Of a stretch of 64,000 nt of DNA, positions 35,101-42,170 are shown piece after piece. Source of the DNA: an uncultured Mediterraneibacter sp. (GTDB lineage: Bacteria > Bacillota > Clostridia > Lachnospirales > Lachnospiraceae); the NCBI GenBank assembly GCA_944381935.1, contig CALWMN010000015.1:1-64000 (forward strand), in the 5' to 3' direction. The position numbers and the translations under genes are program-made. The notes below the pieces were generated by a model, which saw nothing but the letters and a program-made list of their open reading frames with translations, did not search any database and was not told the DNA's origin. Numbering within the stretch: the stretch's first letter is position 1; every line of letters starts with the position of its first letter.

Positions 35101-35318
35101 TTCCTCTGGAAAGGGAAAAGTATCCGACCGATACGGAAGAAGAAAGACGGCTGCTCTATGTGGGAATGACCAGGGCAAGGGAAGAACTGATCCTGTGTAC
35201 ATCAGGGGAAGTGTCAGAGTTCCTCAAGGGACTGCCGGATAATATGCTGGAAGAGGATGAGGCGGTTCTGCCAAAGAAAGAAGAAAACTGGCATCAGATG
35301 AGCCTGTTTGAGATCTGA
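32160..35318 (+). CDS. EndoQ-like PHP endonuclease fused to a UvrD/PcrA-type helicase
   Basis: A 1052-residue two-part protein. Part 1 (about 1-420) is a PHP-domain nuclease of the EndoQ family: D-L-H-I-H-S-R-Y-S-R-A near 4-14, V-G-T-G-D-F-T-H-P near 38-46, S-N-S-D-A-H-S near 219-225 as metal ligands, and a zinc site C-N-L-C with C-P-V-C-G near 273-293. EndoQ nicks DNA 5' of deaminated bases (uracil, hypoxanthine). Part 2 (about 460-1035) is a superfamily 1 helicase: Q-motif N-R-E-Q-E near 463, Walker A A-G-P-G-T-G-K-T near 482-489, L-V-D-E-F-Q-D near 658-664, V-G-M-T-R-A-R near 1000-1006. A proline-rich linker joins them. Start ATG 32160 with GAGGTG 8 bases upstream. Proposed role: lesion nicking coupled to unwinding; inference. 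Confidence 0.85.
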   Translation: MYIADLHIHSRYSRATSRDCTPEHLDLWARRKGIHIVGTGDFTHPAWREELKEKLERAEEGLYVLKKEYRAEEEEIPGEMSPRFVVTGEISSIYKKNGKVRKVHSLILLPGLEDAEKIAVKLEQIGNLHSDGRPILGLDCRDLLEILLELCPEAVYVPAHIWTPHFSLFGAFSGFDSVEECFDDLTPYIHAVETGLSSDPPMNWRVSALDRLQLISNSDAHSPAKLGREANLLDISLSYEGLSRAIQTGVGLSGTIEFFPEEGKYHMDGHRKCNLCLTPPDTIKYNGICPVCGRKITIGVSHRVEELADREEGYVRKNAKAFESLVPLPEVIGASLGISAAGRRTEREYRRMLLELGPEFEILRTLPLEEIRKRSGARIAEGIGRLRSGRVERIPGFDGEYGAVRLFSPEELDNTEGQMDFFGLLQSQETEKEEKTAAPVPQKQPGDPRPPHRAGENNPPAQGLNREQEHAVRSISPRIAVKAGPGTGKTKTLVSRMLYLLEYRKVKPSEITAVTFTNQAAAQMRERVEAQSGRRHAGRTVQIGTFHAICLNFLKEQGENPTLMTEREQRSLAGEAAEETGLCVQQMKFLESVSRYKSATPDVYGEDALVWKEAYERYEEKKKERGLFDFDDLLLRTAEMIEAGAAGAGWEKRFRYLLVDEFQDMNPLQFRLISLWTRTGQELFVIGDPDQSVYGFRGADAACFDRLKGMYPDLEQIELRENYRSSPQILTAASWVLSRGRQLHANMPDGCPVRLVRSKGPMSEAVFVAKEINRITGGLGMLEAHQAAWEMGKRKVRGLSDIAVLYRTHRQAELLEKCFKKEGIPYIVAGREDFLLDSAVQDSLCFFRYLEDDGSLSSVRDCACSIWNLEWNAVAEAIIRDTAEKMRPMYRRKKPQKFMEMWAEETGRKDHPAMQKLAQMSLFYQTMPEFTGALAMGAESDLKRCGSKRYMADAVTLMTLHGSKGLEFPAVLICGVDRGTIPLEREKYPTDTEEERRLLYVGMTRAREELILCTSGEVSEFLKGLPDNMLEEDEAVLPKKEENWHQMSLFEI

Positions 35319-35496
35319 TGCCAGTGCATGACGGATTGATTTGACGGGACCGAGGAGAATAGGCGGACGATGATATCCCATGTATCCGGGAACTTCCTGG
35401 CGCCCTTTCTGTCTGGCAGGTAAAGTGTAGCAGAATGTGTCAACAAATTTATTCATTTCTTCAAAACGCCGATTTACAATTCACGCAGAGACGTGC

Positions 35497-35540
35497 AAAA
35501 AACACCTCCCGGATTGGTTTTCGATCCGGGAGGTGTTTTT
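35497..35540. terminator. Bidirectional intrinsic terminator between the EndoQ-helicase gene and the GH3 gene
   Basis: AAAACACCTCCCGGAT (arm ending at 35514) pairs with ATCCGGGAGGTGTTTT (35524-35539), with A-run on the left and T-run on the right, so it can stop both convergent transcripts. The 178 bases before it, from 35319, hold nothing recognised. Confidence 0.88.
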
Positions 35541-35556
35541 CTGAAATCTTAAGATT

Positions 35557-37323
35557 CTACAGTTTCGTGTCGAACAGACCGCAGAAGCTGTCGATGGGAT
35601 CTTTGCCCTTAAAGGCGTCTCTGCCTTCCATGAGGTTGTTCACCAGCGCATCGAAGGTAGTATCCTTCGCATCATAAGTGTTGATGTAGGTGCGCGCCTG
35701 GGGGATATCGGCGAGCATGGTGGGCTGCCCGCATCCGATGACCACCACCGGAAGTTCAAATACATACCAGGGAATCTCTCCGCCGCCTTTGGACATGCCA
35801 AAGCTCGGTCTTCCGCTGGACACGTCACACAGCGTAATGACAAGGTCCATGTCTTTGACAAAGTCGGCAATGGCATTCTTCCCAGCAAAATAAATGTTTA
35901 GATCAGGCTTTTTCCCTTCCGACATCTGCTTTTTCATGATGTCAAGAGGGCTCTCGTAGATAAATGCGTCAAATCCTTTTGCACAGAGCTTTTCTTTGAG
36001 AAGCTCGGCAGGATCGGTTCCCCCGCCCCCCATCAGCTTCATGAGGGAGCTCATGCCGCTCTCAGCGGCTTTGATATGGACGATCATGATCCTCTTATAT
36101 TTTTCAGGCGTGAGCGGAAGCACGTCCTCATCCTTGTATTTGACGAGGGTGATGCAGTCGTCGCTGATCGCCTTCTGCATTGCCCTGAACTCTTCCTTTC
36201 CGAGCACGGCATCCGCTGTTTCCGGCTGAGGGACAAGGTCTTCCTTTGCCTTTTTGTTCAGTCCGAGATGGGCTTTTAACCCGAGGATACGCATCAGTGC
36301 CTCCGTCATGCGCTCCTCGCTGATAACGCCGTCGGTGTATGCCCTAAGCATGGTCGAGAAGTCTTCCTCGGGGTCATTGAAGAAGAGGAACATATCGCAT
36401 CCGGCGTTGATGGAGCGCGGCAGCATTTCGGCGCGGGTCATGCGGTCTGTCATGGCAACCATGTGGGAGGCGTCCGTGACGACCATTCCGTTGAATCCGA
36501 GCCTGTCTCTTAAGAGCCCGGTCATGATCTCGGGGCTTAAAGTCGCGGGCATCATGTCTTCCTCTTTGAGATCGGGATTGATTGCTTTTGCATATTTCGG
36601 GAGCATAATATGTCCGCCCATGATGGCGTCCAGTCCGTTTTCGATCAGGGTCCGGTATACCATGCCGTAAGTTGCATCCCACTCATCCACGTCAAAATAA
36701 TTTATGTTGTTAGACAGATGGGCGTCACGGAAATCCTGTCCGTTGCCGGGGAAATGCTTGGCAGCACATGCGAATCCCGGGTTGCTGTGAGCGCCCTTTA
36801 AATATGCTGCGCTCATGTCTGCGACACGCTTCGGGTCACTGCCGAAGGCTCTCATGATAATCTCAGTGTTTTCCCAGTTATAGAGGATATCGCATACCGG
36901 GGCAAACGCCATATTGCAGCCGATGGCGGAGGCCTCTTCGTTGGACATTTTTCCGAGGGCATATGCGTAGTCTTCCTTTCCGGTTGCGGCGATCTTGATG
37001 CCTGAGCCGATGGCGGTTCCGTCCGCACACGCCCCGTCCCCGCCTGCCTCTGTGTTGCAGGCGATAAAGACCGGAACCTTAGCGTATTTTTGAAGTGTCC
37101 TGTTCTGCTCCTGGATCGCCTTTCCGGGAGCCGGGTTGTAGCGGCAGCCGCCCAGATGATATTTCTCCATCAGCTCTTTTAAATACTCCTCATCGTGGGA
37201 AGCAGTGAGCTGGAAGAAGAGCTGTCCGACCTTCTCTTCCGGGCTCATGGACGCGATTGTCTCTTCTACCCATTTGCAGTCTTCCTCTGACAGGAAATAT
37301 GGATTTGCTTTTAAATCAACCAT
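35557..37323 (-). CDS. Glycoside hydrolase family 3 enzyme
   Basis: A 588-residue cytoplasmic enzyme (no signal peptide) of GH3. The N-terminal TIM barrel carries K-H-F-P-G-N-G near residues 190-196 with D-F-R-D-A-H as the acid/base His-Asp region of NagZ-type enzymes, and the nucleophile Asp in V-V-T-D-A-S near 288-293. This His pattern suggests a beta-N-acetylhexosaminidase-like mechanism, although KHFPGHG is K-H-F-P-G-N-G here. A C-terminal alpha/beta domain of about 200 residues follows (V-I-G-C-G-Q-P near 533). It is the third gene of the glucuronide locus and may trim beta-linked sugars next to glucuronate. Strong AGGAGG before the ATG. Confidence 0.82.
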   Translation of the reverse strand: MVDLKANPYFLSEEDCKWVEETIASMSPEEKVGQLFFQLTASHDEEYLKELMEKYHLGGCRYNPAPGKAIQEQNRTLQKYAKVPVFIACNTEAGGDGACADGTAIGSGIKIAATGKEDYAYALGKMSNEEASAIGCNMAFAPVCDILYNWENTEIIMRAFGSDPKRVADMSAAYLKGAHSNPGFACAAKHFPGNGQDFRDAHLSNNINYFDVDEWDATYGMVYRTLIENGLDAIMGGHIMLPKYAKAINPDLKEEDMMPATLSPEIMTGLLRDRLGFNGMVVTDASHMVAMTDRMTRAEMLPRSINAGCDMFLFFNDPEEDFSTMLRAYTDGVISEERMTEALMRILGLKAHLGLNKKAKEDLVPQPETADAVLGKEEFRAMQKAISDDCITLVKYKDEDVLPLTPEKYKRIMIVHIKAAESGMSSLMKLMGGGGTDPAELLKEKLCAKGFDAFIYESPLDIMKKQMSEGKKPDLNIYFAGKNAIADFVKDMDLVITLCDVSSGRPSFGMSKGGGEIPWYVFELPVVVIGCGQPTMLADIPQARTYINTYDAKDTTFDALVNNLMEGRDAFKGKDPIDSFCGLFDTKL

Positions 37324-37384
37324 TATGTTCCCTCCTTTACGGTGCGGATGCTGTGCACCGTGTTATATCATTTAATAGAATGAC

Positions 37385-37409
37385 AGGGGCAAAATATATT
37401 TTTGCCCCT
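37385..37409 (-). other. Intercistronic stem-loop between the symporter and GH3 genes
   Basis: AGGGGCAAAA (37385-37394) pairs perfectly with TTTTGCCCCT (37400-37409). No T-run follows on either strand, so it is more likely an mRNA-stability element than a terminator. The gap it sits in is 113 bases. Confidence 0.5.
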
Positions 37410-37436
37410 GAGACTTAATATGTTACATGAAACGTT

Positions 37437-38819
37437 TTAATTTGCTTTTTCGGCAAGAACCTTTGCATTGTTCTCCACGCGCTTTTTGCTGAGCGGATAC
37501 AGGAAGATCAGCACAAGGGCGAGAAGAAGGAATCCGATCGCCGGAACAAGGCAGGTGATATTGTAGATACCGTTTACGACGTCAGGGTTATAGGCGGTAT
37601 CAATCGTATACCCGATCATGGAAAGCAGGGCGCCGGATACACCGGAGGATGCAGCCTGTCCCAGTTTCCTTGCGAAGGAGTATACAGAGTAGATTGTTCC
37701 GTCTGAACGCTCCCCGGTCTGGACTTCTGTGTCGTCGATGACATCCGTGATCATTGCCCAGCAGATCAGGCTGAAGATTGCCAGTCCGATGTAGGAAAGG
37801 GAATACATTCCTACAAATAACCACGCGTTATCTGTGTGCAGGATAAACATGATGAAGAAGATCACTGCGCCAAAGACAGAACCGAAGACCGCGAGCTCTT
37901 TTCTTCCGAATTTCTGTGACAGCTTTACAGTAAACGCCGCGCAGACAAACGTCACGATCATTCCCACGATGCCTGCCACAGACTGTGCCTGCGTATTTCC
38001 GAAATAGTTCGGGTAAACATATGTATTCATTGTCTGTGAAGTAAGCTGAACGAGCAGCATGCAGATGGAAGCTACGACGATTCCGACCAGCGCTCTGTTG
38101 CGGACCAGGCTGGAAACCAGCTCAATAAAATTGAATTTCTCCGTTTTCTGTTCCACCTTGACACGTTCCGTTGTCAGCGTATAGCAGAGCATATAGCAGA
38201 TGACTGCCAGGATGGAAAGAACCAGCGCCATAACCGTAACCTTTGTTCCAGAAAGGACGGAGTTGCCGTTTTCATCTGTGTAATATACGATGAGCGGAAG
38301 GATGACTCCGATTACAGTACCTGCCAGTGTCGCCCCGATTGTCCTCCAGTTGGACAAAGATGCGCGGTCTTTCGGATCGCCGGAAACAGCGGAAGCCATA
38401 GAACCGTAGGGGATATTGATGCTGGTATAGAACACGCTGCCCCAGAGCAGATAAGTGAAGAACATCCAGAAGATCTTGAAGGTCATCGGCATGTCCTTAA
38501 ACCAGGAAGCATACATCAGGAAAGAAGCCACTGCGACGGGACCGCACATTCTCCTGATCCAGGGCAGGAATTTTCCCTTGGCCCTCGGGCGGCTTCTGTC
38601 TGCAATCTGTCCCATTGCAACATCTGTGAACGCGTCCACGATCCTGGCAACCATCATCATAAGTCCGATCAGTCCGACGGATACGCCCATGACGTCAGAG
38701 TAGAATTTCATCAGGATACTGCTGGAAAGGATAAAAGTACAGTCATTTCCAAAATCGCCGAACATATATCCGAATTTGTCGGCAAAACCAAATTTTTTAA
38801 CAGAGTTATTCGTTGTCAT
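37437..38819 (-). CDS. GPH-family glycoside/glucuronide:cation symporter
   Basis: A 460-residue membrane carrier with about 12 helices, of the glycoside-pentoside-hexuronide symporter family (UidB, MelB, XynB). F-G-Y-M-F-G-D-F-G-N-D near residues 17-27 and D-A-F-T-D-V-A-M-G-Q-I-A-D-R near 62-75 are family hallmarks; the Asp of the latter lines the cation site. Its place 17 bases downstream of the beta-glucuronidase points to uptake of glucuronides. The start has a weak ribosome site (GAGAAAAG), so translation may depend on coupling to the upstream gene. Confidence 0.85.
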   Translation of the reverse strand: MTTNNSVKKFGFADKFGYMFGDFGNDCTFILSSSILMKFYSDVMGVSVGLIGLMMMVARIVDAFTDVAMGQIADRSRPRAKGKFLPWIRRMCGPVAVASFLMYASWFKDMPMTFKIFWMFFTYLLWGSVFYTSINIPYGSMASAVSGDPKDRASLSNWRTIGATLAGTVIGVILPLIVYYTDENGNSVLSGTKVTVMALVLSILAVICYMLCYTLTTERVKVEQKTEKFNFIELVSSLVRNRALVGIVVASICMLLVQLTSQTMNTYVYPNYFGNTQAQSVAGIVGMIVTFVCAAFTVKLSQKFGRKELAVFGSVFGAVIFFIMFILHTDNAWLFVGMYSLSYIGLAIFSLICWAMITDVIDDTEVQTGERSDGTIYSVYSFARKLGQAASSGVSGALLSMIGYTIDTAYNPDVVNGIYNITCLVPAIGFLLLALVLIFLYPLSKKRVENNAKVLAEKAN

Positions 38820-38836
38820 TTGCTTTTCTCACTTTC

Positions 38837-40663
38837 TTAAATATCACTTTTATAGTTTAAGGGGAGGTTTTCCCAGCGCTTCTTCAGCTTATATGCAATG
38901 TCTTTGGGCTGGCGCTGGCGCGTAAACACGCCTTTCTTGTTGCCGTTGACGCGCATGATCCCCTCGGTCGTCTGGAAGTCGGCAAAATTCCAGATCTGTT
39001 CTCCCTTGATAAAATCATAGGAATCGAAAACCTTGTGGGTCATATCCAGATATTCATCCTGGTATTCCTGGCTCCACATAACGGACGGAAGCTTATGCTC
39101 AGACGCAAGAGTGTCCGCGCCGTATTCGGTGAAAAGGAACGGCTTGTCCAGGTTCAGGGCCTCCCAGGCGTCCATTTCTTTCCGGAAGAGCACTTCCCCG
39201 TTGGAGATATCATACCCGCCGGAAACATACCACCCGTAATACCGGTTCAACGCGATGATATCGCTGAACTGGTAGCATTTGCATGTCCCGGGAAGAGAGT
39301 TCATAACGAGTGTGAAGGTGCGCGGGCGTTTCTGGACATCCAGGCTGCGTGCACGGTCAAACACCTCTTTGAAATACGGCACCGCGGCCTCGTCCGTTGT
39401 CTCGGGTTCATTGAGCAGGCTCCACGCGATGACGGAGGGATGGTTTTTATCCCTTGTTATCATCTCTTCTATGGCGCGCAGATGCGCCTGCAGCAGAACC
39501 GGTGTGGTATCTTTCGCAAAGAAAGCCGTTTTCTTCCCGGTGCTTGCCTCCATAAAGTTCATCAGGCTCTCAAATAATCCCACTGCAGGGACCTCATCGA
39601 TGATGAGGAACCCTTCCCTGTCCGCCATCTGATAGATTTCCTCGCTGTACGGATAGTGGGAGGTCCGGAAGGAGTTGGCTCCGATCCACTTCATCAGCTC
39701 AAAGTCACGTTTCATAACGCCCATATTGAAGCCGCGCCCCACGACATCGCTGTCCTCGTGTTTTCCGAACCCTCTCAGATAGACCGGTTTCCCGTTGATC
39801 AGGATCTCCGTCTTGCTTACTTTCACTGTGCGGATTCCGATTTCCTGCTCATACTCGTCTACGATTTCCCCGTCGTCCATGATCCGTATGGCCAGGCGGT
39901 ACAGATAGGCGTTCCTTACTTCCCACAGACGGGCCCCCTTTACACTGAGGACCCCCTCCTTGCCTTCTGAGCGGGCGACGGAGTGTCCCCCTGCGTCGAA
40001 AAGCTCTACCGTGACAGGATGCTCTCCGGTAGTCTTTACCGTATAGGAGACTTTTGCGTCCGTGCCGTCCAGTTCGTAATCGGTGTCAATGTCGAATATC
40101 GATTCCTTCGGTACGGCGGTCAGCCAGACCGACCTCTGCAGGCCGGCATAGTTGAAGAAATCAAAGTAAGGCTTGCACATTTTTCTGCCTGTTGGGAGCG
40201 TGACGGTCTGTCCGCAGGGAATGTTTGTTACAGTGAGCTCATTGTTGACTTTTACAACGACCTTGTTGCAGGCGTTGTAGCGGACCACTTCTGTGACATC
40301 TGCACAAAACGGCAGAAAGCCGCCCTCGTGATCGGCGATCCGTATTCCGTTTACGAAGACCACTGCCCTGTGCGTGGCAGCGCCAAAGCGGATCAGGATC
40401 TTTTTCTCTTTCCACTCTTCCGGTACGAACATATCTTTCTCATACCAGAGGTCACCGGCATATTCCCGGATCTCCTTTGTTGTGTAGAAATCCTGGAAGC
40501 TGGCAGGTACAGGGATCATCTCATTGCCGGGGATCCCTTCCGGCCAGTTCAGGCTCTCGCCGGCGCCCTGCTCGTCCAGACAGAATTTCCACATGCCATC
40601 CTGGGAAACAACACGGCGCGACACGGTTTCTCTGGGATACAGCATGGAATAGTCCAGCATCAT
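38837..40663 (-). CDS. uidA: GH2 beta-glucuronidase
   Basis: A 608-residue cytoplasmic enzyme that removes beta-D-glucuronic acid from glucuronides. Domain order: jelly-roll (about 15-190), immunoglobulin-like (about 190-285), TIM barrel (about 285-600). Acid/base Glu in S-L-L-N-E-P-E-T near 417, nucleophile Glu in F-T-E-Y-G-A near 512. The N-x-K motif (G-N-K-K-G near 571-575), which binds the glucuronate carboxylate and separates glucuronidases from galactosidases, is intact, and N-R-Y-Y-G-W-Y near 480 matches. The active-site loop after A-V-G-L-F-E-S is about as long as in E. coli GUS (Loop 1 type), favouring small glucuronides. ATG at 40663 or 40660, both just after AGGAGG. Confidence 0.9.
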   Translation of the reverse strand: MMLDYSMLYPRETVSRRVVSQDGMWKFCLDEQGAGESLNWPEGIPGNEMIPVPASFQDFYTTKEIREYAGDLWYEKDMFVPEEWKEKKILIRFGAATHRAVVFVNGIRIADHEGGFLPFCADVTEVVRYNACNKVVVKVNNELTVTNIPCGQTVTLPTGRKMCKPYFDFFNYAGLQRSVWLTAVPKESIFDIDTDYELDGTDAKVSYTVKTTGEHPVTVELFDAGGHSVARSEGKEGVLSVKGARLWEVRNAYLYRLAIRIMDDGEIVDEYEQEIGIRTVKVSKTEILINGKPVYLRGFGKHEDSDVVGRGFNMGVMKRDFELMKWIGANSFRTSHYPYSEEIYQMADREGFLIIDEVPAVGLFESLMNFMEASTGKKTAFFAKDTTPVLLQAHLRAIEEMITRDKNHPSVIAWSLLNEPETTDEAAVPYFKEVFDRARSLDVQKRPRTFTLVMNSLPGTCKCYQFSDIIALNRYYGWYVSGGYDISNGEVLFRKEMDAWEALNLDKPFLFTEYGADTLASEHKLPSVMWSQEYQDEYLDMTHKVFDSYDFIKGEQIWNFADFQTTEGIMRVNGNKKGVFTRQRQPKDIAYKLKKRWENLPLNYKSDI

Positions 40664-40906
40664 ATTACCTCCTTTTCTATATGGTTTGTGTGCGGTATCA
40701 GAGACCTGGGAAGTCCTGCTGCCACATACCTTGATTGTAATTAAGTATAGGCCTGCCCCAATTTATGCGTGAGTATTTTTTTTTGGAATTTTCGTAGTTT
40801 TTTAATGAAAATTTTATAATTGACTTCTGATATTGAAAATGGAAAGGATTTGTACGATAATGGAAAGAAAAGTTTGAGAAACAAAATATTCAGAAGGAGA
40901 ATTTTT
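40664..40906. promoter_or_regulatory. Divergent control region of the glucuronide operon and its AraC regulator
   Basis: About 240 bases, very AT-rich from 40741 to 40900 (runs of T near 40768-40776). It must hold the promoters of both transcripts; a TTGACT (40819-40824) is visible, but no -10 at proper spacing was found. The ribosome site of the regulator is AGAAGGAGA (40891-40899). Confidence 0.45.
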
Positions 40907-42130
40907 ATGGCTTCATACAAAGCAGAGCTTACGTTTTTTGAAAAGCTGCTCGACAACTTCCATCTCCCGCATACGATTCTTACGCCGGAGGCGGGAGAGA
41001 TTCCGGAAGCCTCCAGGGGGATCTTCCGGTTAAAGGGGGAAGAAGGGGAAAATCTGTGGTCAATATTTGCCGGATATGAGGGCAATGTGATATACAGGGT
41101 CACTTCAGAATATATGTACCGGTACCTTTTTTTCCGCCTTCCGGATATGGAGCAGCCGTCTGTCCTTCTGATCGGACCGTATATGGTTACAGGCGTTGAA
41201 AAGGAGAAGATCCTTCATATAGCGGAGCGTATCTCGCTTCCGGAGAAGTATGTCCACCGGTTGGAACAGTTCTATACGGGGCTGACAAAGCTGAGTGAGG
41301 AGGGGGTACTGCTCTCCATTGTCAATGTATTCGGGGAAAAGATATGGGGGAGCATAGACGGCTTCCGGCTGCAGGAGATAAGCGACAGCGGGCAGGTGAA
41401 AATAGAAGTGGGGGAGGAAGCCTTTGTCAGGGACGGGATAGAAAATCCCCGCCAGATCATGAAGATCCTGGAAGAGAGGTACAGGGAGGAGAACAGGCTG
41501 ATCCATGCCGTGGCGAAAGGGCAGACACACAAGGCGGAAGCATTCATGAACGGCTTCACGGTCCAGTGGCTGGAGCAGAGATCGGCGGATGCGCTCAGGA
41601 ATATGAAGAACTATATGATCATCTGCAATACACTTTTCCGCAAAGCTGCCGAGAGCGCGGATGTGCACCCGCTGCATATTGACGATATCTCTTCCAGGTT
41701 CGCCCATAAGATTGAACGCCTCACCTCTCAGAAGGATGTCACGGCGCTGTGTAAAGAGATGGTGCGCAAGTATTGTTTCCTTGTAAAGAACCATTCCCTG
41801 AAAAATTATTCGCTTCTTGTGAGGAAGGCGCTGGTGCAGATTGATGCAGACCTGACTGCGGATCTGAGCCTGAAGGCGCAGGCAGCGCAGCTCGGGGTAA
41901 ACGCAAGCTATCTGTCCACATTATTCAAAAAGGAAACGGGAAAGACGCTGACAGAATATGTCAACGGGAAAAGGATCGAGCAGGCGATTTTTCTTTTAAA
42001 CTCGACCAATCTCCAGATTCAGACGATTGCGGGTTACTGTGGCATTCCAGATGTGAATTATTTCGCAAAAATGTTTAAAAAGGCTGTGGGCAAGACGCCC
42101 AAGGAATACCGGGACGGTATCCAGCGGTAG
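40907..42130 (+). CDS. AraC-family transcriptional regulator of the glucuronide locus
   Basis: A 407-residue regulator. The C-terminal ~100 residues are two AraC helix-turn-helix units: L-S-L-K-A-Q-A-A-Q-L-G-V-N-A-S-Y-L-S near 324-341 and I-Q-T-I-A-G-Y-C-G-I-P-D-V-N-Y-F near 372-388, ending in F-K-K-A-V-G-K-T-P-K-E-Y-R. The N-terminal ~300 residues are a less recognisable sensing region that resembles those of other clostridial sugar AraC proteins (R-L-P-D-M, L-I-G-P-Y). Start ATG 40907 with AGAAGGAGA; the open frame begins earlier at 40820 without a ribosome site. It is divergent from uidA and is the likely activator. Effector unknown, presumably a glucuronide or glucuronate. Confidence 0.83.
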   Translation: MASYKAELTFFEKLLDNFHLPHTILTPEAGEIPEASRGIFRLKGEEGENLWSIFAGYEGNVIYRVTSEYMYRYLFFRLPDMEQPSVLLIGPYMVTGVEKEKILHIAERISLPEKYVHRLEQFYTGLTKLSEEGVLLSIVNVFGEKIWGSIDGFRLQEISDSGQVKIEVGEEAFVRDGIENPRQIMKILEERYREENRLIHAVAKGQTHKAEAFMNGFTVQWLEQRSADALRNMKNYMIICNTLFRKAAESADVHPLHIDDISSRFAHKIERLTSQKDVTALCKEMVRKYCFLVKNHSLKNYSLLVRKALVQIDADLTADLSLKAQAAQLGVNASYLSTLFKKETGKTLTEYVNGKRIEQAIFLLNSTNLQIQTIAGYCGIPDVNYFAKMFKKAVGKTPKEYRDGIQR

Positions 42131-42140
42131 AGAAAAGAGT

Positions 42141-42167
42141 GTGAGGGCAGCGAAAGGCTGCCCTCAC
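42141..42167. terminator. Stem-loop between the convergent AraC and GH31 genes
   Basis: GTGAGGGCAGC (42141-42151), GAAAG, GCTGCCCTCAC (42157-42167): a perfect 11-bp stem. T-rich flanks are weak on the plus strand (GGTTTAT) and moderate on the minus strand (ACTCTTTTCTC), so it may act mainly for the minus-strand transcript. Confidence 0.65.
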
Positions 42168-42170
42168 GGT

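Noticed and set aside
40820-40906. Longer N-terminus for the AraC regulator
   Set aside because: No ribosome site before 40820 while AGAAGGAGA precedes ATG 40907; the extra residues look like untranslated AT-rich sequence.
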